A stretch of DNA of 64,000 nucleotides from Pacificimonas sp963710205 (GTDB taxonomy: Bacteria; Pseudomonadota; Alphaproteobacteria; Sphingomonadales; Sphingomonadaceae). A model generated the notes under the pieces. It did no database searches, was not told the origin of the DNA, and saw only the letters and a program-made list of their open reading frames with translations. Below are positions 1 to 7,114 of this stretch, in pieces. Made by a program: the position numbers and the translations under genes. Position 1 is the first letter of the stretch, and each line of letters starts with the position of its first letter. The DNA is taken from assembly GCA_963710205.1 (NCBI GenBank), contig CAVPZG010000005.1:310001-374000 (forward strand), written 5' to 3'.

Positions 1-1
1 G

Positions 2-637
2 CTGGCGGAGCCCATCGCGGCGCTCTTGCGGCAGGGATCGGGCAGCCTCATCACCTTTTCCATCCTCGTCGCGCTCTGGACCAGCGCGAGCTATGTCGAG
101 ACCATTCGGCTAATCCTGTACAGCGCCTATGGATTCAAGGCTGTCCGTCCAATCTGGCAGCGGCGATTGCTGAGTTTCGCCATCATCCTTGGAAGTGTCC
201 TCCTGATGTTCATCGCCTTCGCCAGTCAGTTTCTGCTGACCGGTATCGAGCAGTTCATCGACCAATTGCTGCCGGGGCTGGACAGCAGCTTCATCAAGAG
301 CGTGCGGCTGGGTCCGATCATCGCCCTGTTCATCGCGCTCTATATCCTGTTCACCAGCCTGACCCCGCGCGAATATCGAAAGGGTTGGCCGAAATGGCCG
401 GGGGCGCTGGCGACCACGGCGACCTGGATCGGGGCGACGAACCTGCTGCCGTGGATATTAACAAACTTCTCGAACACCGACCGCTTCTATGGCCCGCTGG
501 CAGGGGTGATGGTGACGCTGATCTTCTTCTTCATCGTCGGTCTGGGTTTCGTATTGGGCGCGCATCTGAACGCGGCGCTGGCATTGACCGCCAAAGCCGA
601 GTTAGAAGGCGCGCAAACAGTAGAGGAAGATGTGTGA
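2..637 (+). CDS. YihY/BrkB-family inner-membrane protein, C-terminal part
   Basis: The reading frame is open from the left edge, so the N-terminus lies outside the window and about 212 residues remain. The visible part has four strongly hydrophobic segments, including one near the end ending in LGAHLNAAL, followed by a short acidic tail. Spacing and composition fit the YihY/virulence factor BrkB family (formerly misnamed ribonuclease BN), whose biochemical role is unsettled. The stop TGA shares its last base with the ATG of fabI, so the two genes are probably cotranscribed and translationally coupled. Family assignment is from overall pattern, not from a catalytic motif. Confidence 0.75.
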   Translation: MAEPIAALLRQGSGSLITFSILVALWTSASYVETIRLILYSAYGFKAVRPIWQRRLLSFAIILGSVLLMFIAFASQFLLTGIEQFIDQLLPGLDSSFIKSVRLGPIIALFIALYILFTSLTPREYRKGWPKWPGALATTATWIGATNLLPWILTNFSNTDRFYGPLAGVMVTLIFFFIVGLGFVLGAHLNAALALTAKAELEGAQTVEEDV

Positions 638-1440
638 TGGCGGGGTTGATGCAGGGCAAGCGCGGGCTGATCATGGGCTTGGCCAACGATCGCTCGCTGG
701 CTTGGGGGATTGCGAAATCACTGCATGAACAGGGCGCGGAAATGGCGTTTTCCTATCAGGGTGAAGCGCTCAAGAAGCGCGTCGGCCCGCTGGCGCAACA
801 GGTGGACAGCGATTTCCTGATCGAATGCGACGTGTCGAAGGAGGAGGCGATGGACGCCGCCTTTGCCCAGCTGAAATCACGCTGGGAAACGATCGACTTT
901 CTGGTGCACGCCATTGGCTTCAGTGACAAGAACGAGCTCAGGGGGAAATATGCCGACACCAGCCTCGACAATTTCCTGATGACGATGAACATCAGCGTGT
1001 TCAGCTTCACCGCCTGCGCGCGCCGCGCCGCTGAAATGATGCCGAACGGCGGCAGTCTCGTCACCCTTACCTATTATGGCGCTGAAAAGGTTGTCCCGCA
1101 TTACAATGTCATGGGGGTTGCCAAAAGCGCGCTGGAAACGAGCGTGCAGTATCTGGCCAATGATTTCGGGCCGAAAGGCATACGTGTCAACGCGCTGTCG
1201 GCGGGCCCGATCAAGACGCTCGCGGCGTCGGGCATCGGCGATTTCCGCTATATTCTGAAGTGGAACGAGTTGAACAGCCCGCTGAGGCGCAATGTCACCA
1301 TCGAGGATGTGGGCGGGGCAGGACTGTACCTGCTAAGCGATCTGGCGTCCGGGGTTACGGGCGAAACGCACCATGTCGACGCAGGATATCATACCGTCGG
1401 CATGAAGCAGGAGGACGCGCCGGACATCGCGCTCGACTGA
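637..1440 (+). CDS. fabI: Enoyl-[acyl-carrier-protein] reductase (NADH)
   Basis: Catalyses the last reduction of each fatty acid elongation cycle in the cytoplasm. The 267-residue product has an N-terminal dinucleotide-binding loop (GLANDRSLAWGI) in the FabI style rather than the GxxxGxG of other short-chain dehydrogenases. The FabI catalytic Tyr-x6-Lys is Tyr156 and Lys163 (motif YNVMGVAK), with a second conserved Tyr at 146, the same numbering as the E. coli enzyme. The start at 637 is preceded by GAGGAAG; a longer in-frame extension to 385 only overlaps the upstream gene. It is followed by a strong terminator. Confidence 0.95.
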   Translation: MAGLMQGKRGLIMGLANDRSLAWGIAKSLHEQGAEMAFSYQGEALKKRVGPLAQQVDSDFLIECDVSKEEAMDAAFAQLKSRWETIDFLVHAIGFSDKNELRGKYADTSLDNFLMTMNISVFSFTACARRAAEMMPNGGSLVTLTYYGAEKVVPHYNVMGVAKSALETSVQYLANDFGPKGIRVNALSAGPIKTLAASGIGDFRYILKWNELNSPLRRNVTIEDVGGAGLYLLSDLASGVTGETHHVDAGYHTVGMKQEDAPDIALD

Positions 1441-1461
1441 GTGGTGTCCCTATCAGAAAGG

Positions 1462-1497
1462 AAAGCCCGGAGTGCCAGTCTGGCGCTCCGGGCTTTT
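1462..1497. terminator. Bidirectional intrinsic terminator between fabI and glnA
   Basis: The arms AAAGCCCGGAG and CTCCGGGCTTT are perfectly complementary and the stem extends inward through GCCA/TGGC with one mismatch. It ends in TTTT on the plus strand, with the matching A-run giving T-rich sequence on the other strand. It lies between two convergent genes and can serve both. Confidence 0.85.
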
Positions 1498-1516
1498 CGC
1501 TTAACGCTGTCCGGGA

Positions 1517-2929
1517 TCAGCCGGAATAGTACATGTCGAACTCGACCGGGCTGGGGGCCATTTCCCAGCGCAGCAGTTCCTCCATCTTCAGGTCCATGTA
1601 ACTGTCGATCAGGGTATCGGTGAAGACGCCGCCCTTCGTGAAGATCTTGCGGTTCTTGTCGAGATGCGTCAGCGCCTCGCGCAGGGAACCGGCGACCGTG
1701 GGGACCCGCTTCAGCTGCTTCGGCGGCAGGTCATAGAGATTCTTGTCCATCGGCTGACCGGGATCGATGCGATTCTCGATACCGTCCAGGCCCGCCATCA
1801 GGATCGCCGTGTAGGCGAGATAGGGGTTTGCCAGCGCGTCGGGGAAGCGGAACTCCGCCCGGCGGCTCTTGTCGCCCGTACCATAGGGAATGCGGCAGGA
1901 CGCCGACCGGTTGCGGCTGGAATAGGCCAGCAGCACCGGAGCCTCGAAGCCCGGAACCAGACGCTTGTAGCTGTTGGTTGTCGGGTTGGTGAAGGCGTTG
2001 ACGGCCTTGGCATGCTTCAGCACGCCGCCGATGAAATAGAGCGCCGTCTGCGAAAGACCGGCATAGCCATCGCCCGCAAAGGTGTTCTTTTTCCCGTCCC
2101 AGATGGAAATATGCGTGTGCATGCCCGATCCATTGTCCTGCGCGATCGGCTTCGGCATGAATGTCGCCGTCTTGCCATAGGCGTGCGCGACATTGTGCAC
2201 GACATATTTGTAGATCTGCATCCGGTCGGCGGTTTCCACGAGTTCGCCGAAGGTGAGGCCGAGTTCATGCTGCGCCGCGCCGACTTCATGATGATGCTTG
2301 TCCATGGGCAGCCCCATTTCCATCATCGTCGAAACCATTTCGGAACGCAGGTCGTGCGCGGAATCGACGGGCGCCACTGGAAAATAACCGCCCTTCGCGC
2401 GCGGACGGTGGGCATAGTTGCCCTCATCGTAGGAGCGCCCGGTATTCGTCGGCAGCTCGATATCGTCGATGCTGTAGGAGGCGTGATCGTAACCGGACGA
2501 GAATTTGACATCGTCGAAGACGAAGAACTCCGCTTCCGGCCCGATGAAGACCTTGTCGCCGATGCCGAGCTGGCCGACAAAGGCGTCGGCGCGCTTGGCG
2601 ACGGAACGGGGATCGCTTTCGTAAAGCTCGCCCGTGGACGGCTCCACGACGTCGCAGAACAGGATCATCATCGGCGTTGCGCTGAAGGGATCGAAATAGA
2701 CGGCGTCGAGGTCCGGCATCAGGATCATGTCGGACTCATTGATCGCCTTCCAGCCGGCGATGGACGAACCATCGAACATGAAGCCATCGGACAGCATGTC
2801 CTCGTCGACGACATTCGAACACATGGCGAGATGCTGCCACTTGCCGCGAAGATCGGTGAAACGGATATCGACCCATTCGATTTCCTTGTCCTTGATCATC
2901 TTGAGAATGTCTGATGCCTTGTTGGCCAT
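1517..2929 (-). CDS. glnA: Type I glutamine synthetase
   Basis: Makes glutamine from glutamate, ammonia and ATP; the dodecameric GS-I enzyme. The 470-residue length matches the family. Recognisable elements are the N-terminal beta-grasp domain, the metal/ATP loops around FIGPEAEFFVFD, the HxxEVGAAQHE helix, NGSGMHTH, and the NRSASCRIP phosphate-binding segment. The adenylylation tyrosine is at about residue 399 in NLYDLPP, so activity is probably controlled by GlnE. The start MANKASDIL is chosen because upstream in-frame sequence runs into the glnB spacer. It lies 49 bases behind glnB in the same direction. Confidence 0.96.
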   Translation of the reverse strand: MANKASDILKMIKDKEIEWVDIRFTDLRGKWQHLAMCSNVVDEDMLSDGFMFDGSSIAGWKAINESDMILMPDLDAVYFDPFSATPMMILFCDVVEPSTGELYESDPRSVAKRADAFVGQLGIGDKVFIGPEAEFFVFDDVKFSSGYDHASYSIDDIELPTNTGRSYDEGNYAHRPRAKGGYFPVAPVDSAHDLRSEMVSTMMEMGLPMDKHHHEVGAAQHELGLTFGELVETADRMQIYKYVVHNVAHAYGKTATFMPKPIAQDNGSGMHTHISIWDGKKNTFAGDGYAGLSQTALYFIGGVLKHAKAVNAFTNPTTNSYKRLVPGFEAPVLLAYSSRNRSASCRIPYGTGDKSRRAEFRFPDALANPYLAYTAILMAGLDGIENRIDPGQPMDKNLYDLPPKQLKRVPTVAGSLREALTHLDKNRKIFTKGGVFTDTLIDSYMDLKMEELLRWEMAPSPVEFDMYYSG

Positions 2930-2978
2930 GATGTCTGGTCCTTTCGAATTATGCTGAGATATTGGTTTCGCGCGTGAA

Positions 2979-3317
2979 TTAGAGAGCGTCGGCGTCGCGT
3001 TCTCCGGTACGGATACGGTAGGCCTGCGCAATGTCAGAGACGAAGATCTTGCCATCGCCGATGCGGCCGGTTTTCGCGGCGCCCGCAATCGCCTCGACAA
3101 CACGCTCCGCGAGATTGTCCTCGACAACGACCTCGAGTTTCACCTTGGGGAGGAAATCGACGATATATTCCGCGCCGCGATAGAGCTCCGTATGGCCCTT
3201 CTGCCGGCCGAATCCCTTGGCCTCCGTGACCGTAAGGCCCTGTACGCCAACCTCGTGAAGGGCTTCCTTCACCTCGTCGAGTTTGAACGGCTTTATGATC
3301 GCCTCGATCTTTTTCAC
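2979..3317 (-). CDS. glnB: Nitrogen regulatory protein PII
   Basis: A 112-residue trimeric signal protein that senses 2-oxoglutarate, ATP and glutamine state and controls GlnE and NtrB. The N-terminus MKKIEAIIKPF, the T-loop with the uridylylation tyrosine Tyr51 (GHTELYRGAEY), and the B-loop TGRIGDGKIF are all intact. It is the first gene of the glnB-glnA pair. A sigma-54-like promoter lies just upstream at 3358-3373, which fits nitrogen control by NtrC, although I did not find a clear NtrC palindrome. Confidence 0.96.
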   Translation of the reverse strand: MKKIEAIIKPFKLDEVKEALHEVGVQGLTVTEAKGFGRQKGHTELYRGAEYIVDFLPKVKLEVVVEDNLAERVVEAIAGAAKTGRIGDGKIFVSDIAQAYRIRTGERDADAL

Positions 3318-3472
3318 TGATCCCCCAATTCAAGGTGCGCGCGTGCAGGGAATGCCCAGCACGAAACATGCCAACCGTTTCGCCTGCGCCTGTCCCTTAA
3401 CAATGGGTAAATGCGCCGCGGGTTCCTGATCAAATTTTCGGCAAGTGCCCAATTATCAAGCGGAGGCGCGAA
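3318..3472. other. Intergenic region upstream of glnB
   Basis: Part of the 361-base stretch between glnB and tRNA-His. It holds the glnB promoter (separate entry). Further right come AT-richer bases and then a Shine-Dalgarno-like GGAGG just before a possible 50-residue reading frame at 3473. No other gene is evident here. Confidence 0.6.
3358..3373 (-). promoter_or_regulatory. Sigma-54-type promoter for glnBA
   Basis: Read on the minus strand the site is TGGCATGTTTCGTGCT. It matches the RpoN consensus TGGCAYR-N4-TTGCW except for one base in the -12 box, and the -24 GG and -12 GC are separated by the required 10 bases. Transcription would start near 3346, leaving a leader of about 30 bases before the glnB ATG. 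NtrC/RpoN control of glnBA is well known in proteobacteria; its use here is inferred. Confidence 0.6.
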
Positions 3473-3625
3473 ATGGACAACCCTCACAGCCGTGAATTTC
3501 AGGCCGTTCCGGGCGCGGTTTCAGATCAGTCCGCTTCCGCATGTCCGTTATATGAGGCGTTGACGATCGGAAATGCGCGGACCGGGCGGCCTGCCGGCAT
3601 GGCTTTTCGCTCCCGCTTAGGTTGA
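3473..3625 (+). CDS. Possible small protein (50 aa), unrecognised
   Basis: An ATG preceded at six bases by GGAGG opens a 50-codon frame ending in TGA just before tRNA-His. The product is polar, begins MDNPHSREFQ, contains one cysteine and has no membrane segment or motif that I recognise. The good ribosome binding site is the only positive evidence. Codon use is not clearly different from chance, and the frame may be incidental. Confidence 0.25.
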   Translation: MDNPHSREFQAVPGAVSDQSASACPLYEALTIGNARTGRPAGMAFRSRLG

Positions 3626-3650
3626 CGCTTTGCCGCCCCCGGCATAGATG
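3622..3650 (+). promoter_or_regulatory. Candidate sigma-70 promoter for tRNA-His
   Basis: TTGACG at 3622-3627 is followed after 16-17 bases by ATAGAT/TAGATG at 3644-3650. Transcription would start about 20 bases before the mature tRNA end, as is usual for tRNA genes. The -10 element is imperfect. Confidence 0.45.
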
Positions 3651-3678
3651 CGCGGCTTCCCGTCAAGTGCGGGCGCGT

Positions 3679-3756
3679 GGCGATCGTAGCTCAGATGGTT
3701 AGAGCGCCGGTTTGTGGTACCGGAGGTCGCGGGTTCAAATCCCGTCGGTCGCCCCA
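3679..3756 (+). tRNA. tRNA-His (GTG anticodon)
   Basis: The cloverleaf is readable. The acceptor strands are GCGATCG (3680-3686) and CGGTCGC (3746-3752), with one G-U pair. The D-stem is GCTC/GAGC, the anticodon stem CCGGT/ACCGG encloses TTGTGGT with anticodon GTG at 3714-3716, and the T-arm is GCGGG-TTCAAAT-CCCGT. An extra 5' G at 3679 opposite C3753 is the hallmark G(-1) of tRNA-His. CCA is encoded at 3754-3756. Confidence 0.97.
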
Positions 3757-3810
3757 TTTCCTGGAAAGCGCGCGCCTTCGCGGGCGCCATCCGCCATCGA
3801 AAGCCAGTCT

Positions 3811-4857
3811 ATGTCCGTCTTCGACCTTCCAAGCTTTGACGATCATGAGGCCGTGCATGTCTTTGACGATGCGAAGTCGGGTATGCGGGCCATCATCGCG
3901 GTGCATTCGACGCATCTGGGGCCGGCAGCCGGCGGCTGCCGCTATATGCACTATGAAGGCAGCGAAGCGGCGATGATCGACGCCCTGCGGCTTTCGCGCG
4001 GGATGAGTTACAAGAACGCACTGGCTGGACTGCCCGCGGGCGGCGGCAAGGCCGTGCTGTTCAAGCGATCTTCCTTCCCGAAGACAGATGCGATTCTGGA
4101 AGCTTTGGGGAGCGCCATCAATTCGCTGGGCGGGAAATATGTGACCGCCGAAGATGTCGGCATGACCGATGAGGACATGACCGTCATCGCGCGCAAGACC
4201 CGGCATGTATCGGGATTGCCTGTCGAGGGCGGCAAGGCTGGCGGCAATCCGGGGCCTTGGACTGCGGAAGGCGTCTTTCTCGGCATGCGCGCGGCGGTGC
4301 GTCACAAGCTGGGCCGTGAAGGTTTCAAGGGCGTGCATGTCGCGGTGCAGGGTCTGGGCAGCGTCGGCAAGGTGCTGGCGCAAAAGCTGGCGGCGGACGG
4401 TGCGAAATTGACCGTCGCCGATATCGACGAGGGCCGCGCGGCGCGGCTGGCGGGAGAACTGCGTGCCAAAGTGGTATCGACGGACGAAATATTGTTTACC
4501 GAGGCCGATGTGCTGGCGCCCTGCGCGCTTGGCGCTGTGCTCAACGCTGACACGATTCCAAAACTGAATGTCGCCGTGATTGCGGGCGCCGCTAACAACC
4601 AGCTGAAACTGCCAGAGGACGGCGATTTTCTGAAGGATCGCGGCATCCTCTATGCGCCGGATTATGTTGTTAACGCGGGCGGCATCATCAACGTGATGGC
4701 GGAATATCTGGGCGACGGGGATTCCGATGCGGTCATGGCGCGGATCGAAAAGATCGAGGACCGGGTCGGCGACCTGTTGGCGCGCGCGGAAAGTGAAGGC
4801 GTGGCCACGAACCGCATGGCCGATCAGATGGCGCGCGAAGCGATCGGGCGGGGCTGA
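3811..4857 (+). CDS. Leu/Phe/Val-type amino acid dehydrogenase
   Basis: A 348-residue NAD-dependent dehydrogenase that oxidatively deaminates branched-chain or aromatic amino acids to 2-oxo acids. The substrate-binding and catalytic lysine region is visible as GPAAGGCRYM and LAGLPAGGGKAVL, and the Rossmann domain begins at AVQGLGSVGKVLAQ with an acidic residue closing beta-2 (VADID). The size fits leucine/phenylalanine dehydrogenase rather than the ~450-residue glutamate enzymes. Longer in-frame starts lie inside the tRNA, so ATG 3811 is chosen. Exact substrate cannot be read. It converges with the pyr genes with only four bases between stops. Confidence 0.88.
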   Translation: MSVFDLPSFDDHEAVHVFDDAKSGMRAIIAVHSTHLGPAAGGCRYMHYEGSEAAMIDALRLSRGMSYKNALAGLPAGGGKAVLFKRSSFPKTDAILEALGSAINSLGGKYVTAEDVGMTDEDMTVIARKTRHVSGLPVEGGKAGGNPGPWTAEGVFLGMRAAVRHKLGREGFKGVHVAVQGLGSVGKVLAQKLAADGAKLTVADIDEGRAARLAGELRAKVVSTDEILFTEADVLAPCALGAVLNADTIPKLNVAVIAGAANNQLKLPEDGDFLKDRGILYAPDYVVNAGGIINVMAEYLGDGDSDAVMARIEKIEDRVGDLLARAESEGVATNRMADQMAREAIGRG

Positions 4858-4861
4858 CCCG

Positions 4862-6088
4862 TCAGGAGTAGGCGATCTCGCCGCCCTTGATGGTGGTGTG
4901 TACCCGGCCTGAAACGGGCAGTCGGTCAAAGGCGGTGTTGGCCGCCGAATGGGTCATCGTGTTGGCGTCGATACGCCAGGCCCTGCCGGGATCGAACAGG
5001 GTGATGTCGGCGGGTGCGCCCTTTGCCAGTGTTCCGCCGGGAAGGCCGAACAGGCGTGCGGGGGCGGCGCTGATAAGGTCGATCAGGCGGGACAGCCCGG
5101 CGTCATCGCCGAGCGCCATTAGCGTCAGCGGCAGCAGGGTTTCAAGACCTGCCATGCCGGGGGCGGCGTCGGCGTAGGGCAGACGCTTTTCCTCCTGCGT
5201 GCGCGGATCGTGCCCGGATGAAACGATGTCGATCGTGCCATCCTTCAGTGCGGCGACGAGTGAGAGGCGATCATTCTCGGAGCGAAGCGGCGGCGACAGG
5301 CGCGCGAAACTGCGGTAGTCGGTCGCTGCGGTATCGTTCAGGAGAAGATGCGCGGGTGTGGTTCCGCAGCTGACATCGACGCCGCGCTGTTTCGCCCGGG
5401 CGACAATCTCGATGCTCTCGGCCGTGGTGACGGTGCGGATATGGATTTTCGCGCCTGTATCCTCGGCCAGGCGGATATCGCGGGCGACGGCAATGCTCTC
5501 GGCAATGGCCGGTGCTGACGGGAGGCCAAGGCGGGTCGCGGTCTCGCCATCGGTGGCGCTGGCATCGCCTGTCAGGTCCGCGTCCTCCGCATGCGTGACG
5601 ACGCGGATTCCGAAGGCGCTGGCATAGCTGAGCAGGCGGTGCATCACGGCGGCCGACGCAATGCCCCGGCGTCCTGTTGCCGCGCCCACCGCGCCCGCCA
5701 GCTGCATCAGGCCGATCTCTGCCAGTTCTTCACCGGCGAGGGCGCGTGTGGCGGCGGCAAGAGGGTGGACCCACACATGCGGTTTCCCGATCCGCATGGC
5801 GCGTTCGATCAGGGCAGGGTCGTCAAGCGGCGGCGACTGGTCCGGCATCAGGAGGGCGCGGGTAATACCGCCCGCCAGACAGGCCGCGGCGTCGGCGCGG
5901 AAAATGCCCGCGTCGATGAAACCCGGCGCGGCGATCAGGCCGCCTGCGTCAATGACGTTCGCGTCCGGCGGGGCATCAACCTTGCCCGTCGCGGCAATAT
6001 GGCGGTCGTGGATCAGAATATCGCCGCGCGCGTCAATGCCCTGCGCGGGATCGACGATATGCGCGTTCTGGATATGAAGCGCTGTCAT
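4862..6088 (-). CDS. Dihydroorotase-like protein, probably non-catalytic (PyrC')
   Basis: A 408-residue amidohydrolase-fold protein. The segment that should read PGFIDxHxH instead reads PGFIDAGIFR, and the region aligned with the usual TDHAPH reads SSGHDP. The metal-binding histidines and the catalytic aspartate are therefore lost while the fold and LETLLPL region persist. In Pseudomonas a comparable inactive PyrC' is a structural partner of aspartate transcarbamoylase. Here its ATG overlaps the pyrB stop (ATGA), which supports the same role. A true dihydroorotase must lie elsewhere. TTG at 6094 is an alternative start, less likely. Confidence 0.85.
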   Translation of the reverse strand: MTALHIQNAHIVDPAQGIDARGDILIHDRHIAATGKVDAPPDANVIDAGGLIAAPGFIDAGIFRADAAACLAGGITRALLMPDQSPPLDDPALIERAMRIGKPHVWVHPLAAATRALAGEELAEIGLMQLAGAVGAATGRRGIASAAVMHRLLSYASAFGIRVVTHAEDADLTGDASATDGETATRLGLPSAPAIAESIAVARDIRLAEDTGAKIHIRTVTTAESIEIVARAKQRGVDVSCGTTPAHLLLNDTAATDYRSFARLSPPLRSENDRLSLVAALKDGTIDIVSSGHDPRTQEEKRLPYADAAPGMAGLETLLPLTLMALGDDAGLSRLIDLISAAPARLFGLPGGTLAKGAPADITLFDPGRAWRIDANTMTHSAANTAFDRLPVSGRVHTTIKGGEIAYS

Positions 6089-7059
6089 GTCCAACCCTCC
6101 ACGCCCCGCCGCTTTCTGGTCAGTACGTCGAGGCAGGCCATGCGGACGGCGACGCCCATTTCGACCTGCTCTGTAATGGCGCTGCGCTGGATGTCGTCGG
6201 CGACGCTGGTGGCGATCTCGACGCCGCGATTCATGGGACCGGGGTGCATGACGAGGACGTCATCGGCAGCATGTGCCAGCCGCGCTTCCGTCAAACCGTA
6301 AAAGTGAAAATATTCCCGTTCGGAGGGCAGGTAAGCCCCGGCCATGCGCTCGCGCTGCAGGCGAAGCATCATGACGACATCGACGCCCGCCAGTCCCTGA
6401 TCCATGTCCGTGAACGGTCGCGCACCCAGCCGGTCTATGGCAGGCGGCATCAATGTGGGCGGTGCGACGGCGCGGACTTCGCAGCCCATGGCGGACAGCA
6501 GGTGGAAATTGGAGCGGGCGACGCGGCTGTGCAGGATGTCGCCGCATATCGCGACCCTCAGCCCTTCGAGACGGCCCTTGCGGCGGCGGATGGTGAGGGC
6601 ATCGAGCAGCGCCTGCGTCGGATGTTCGTGGCGGCCATCGCCTGCGTTGAGGACGGGACAGGATACCTTGGACGCTATGAGTTGAACCGCGCCTGCCGCC
6701 TCGTGCCGGATCACGATGATGTCGGGGTGCATGGCGTCGAGGGTAAGCGCGGTGTCGAGCAGCGTCTCGCCCTTCTTTACCGAGCTTTGCGCGACAGCCA
6801 TGGAGACGACGTCGGCGCCCAGACGCTTTCCCGCGATTTCGAAACTGACCAGCGTTCGGGTCGAATTCTCGAAAAAGGCGTTGATCTGCGTCAGGCCCTT
6901 CAGCTGCTTGCCGCGCTGTTTATGCGTGGCCCAGTGATCCGCCTGATCGAGAAGTGTCCCGATCTCCCAGGGCTGCATCCCCTCTATGGCAAGAAGATGG
7001 TCGTGCGGAAACGGGTGCGCGCCGTCGGGAACGGGCGGAGAGAGGGCGGGGACGGTCAT
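6085..7059 (-). CDS. pyrB: Aspartate carbamoyltransferase catalytic subunit
   Basis: Catalyses carbamoyl phosphate plus aspartate to carbamoyl-aspartate, the committed step of pyrimidine synthesis. The 324-residue product carries the carbamoyl-phosphate loop FENSTRT, the GDGRHEHPTQALLD segment and the aspartate-domain motif HPGPMNRGVEI. ATG 7059 (MTVPALSPPV) gives a family-typical N-terminus; a longer frame to 7098 adds a Gly-rich stretch with no support. No pyrI regulatory gene is adjacent. The downstream overlapping dihydroorotase-like gene suggests a PyrB-PyrC' holoenzyme. Confidence 0.95.
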   Translation of the reverse strand: MTVPALSPPVPDGAHPFPHDHLLAIEGMQPWEIGTLLDQADHWATHKQRGKQLKGLTQINAFFENSTRTLVSFEIAGKRLGADVVSMAVAQSSVKKGETLLDTALTLDAMHPDIIVIRHEAAGAVQLIASKVSCPVLNAGDGRHEHPTQALLDALTIRRRKGRLEGLRVAICGDILHSRVARSNFHLLSAMGCEVRAVAPPTLMPPAIDRLGARPFTDMDQGLAGVDVVMMLRLQRERMAGAYLPSEREYFHFYGLTEARLAHAADDVLVMHPGPMNRGVEIATSVADDIQRSAITEQVEMGVAVRMACLDVLTRKRRGVEGWT

Positions 7060-7114
7060 TAAAATGAGGGCAATAGGCCCATGACCGCCGCCGCGCAATG
7101 TCCCCCGCGTAACG

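Noticed and set aside
385..636. In-frame upstream extension of fabI.
   Set aside because: It overlaps the YihY coding region in another frame. The real N-terminus with a Shine-Dalgarno is at 637 and matches E. coli FabI numbering.
1664..2914. Long open frame on the plus strand opposite glnA.
   Set aside because: Antisense shadow of a GC-rich gene; its translation shows no family pattern, whereas the minus strand encodes intact glutamine synthetase. The same applies to the long antisense frames opposite hslO, the S9 peptidase gene and phaC.
3679..3756. tRNA-His as an attachment site for an integrated element.
   Set aside because: No integrase, no repeated 3' tRNA segment and no change in gene content follow; housekeeping genes flank it.
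3691..4929. Long minus-strand frame opposite the Leu/Phe/Val dehydrogenase and extending over tRNA-His.
   Set aside because: It crosses a tRNA gene and is antisense to a well-defined dehydrogenase; the product has no recognisable features.
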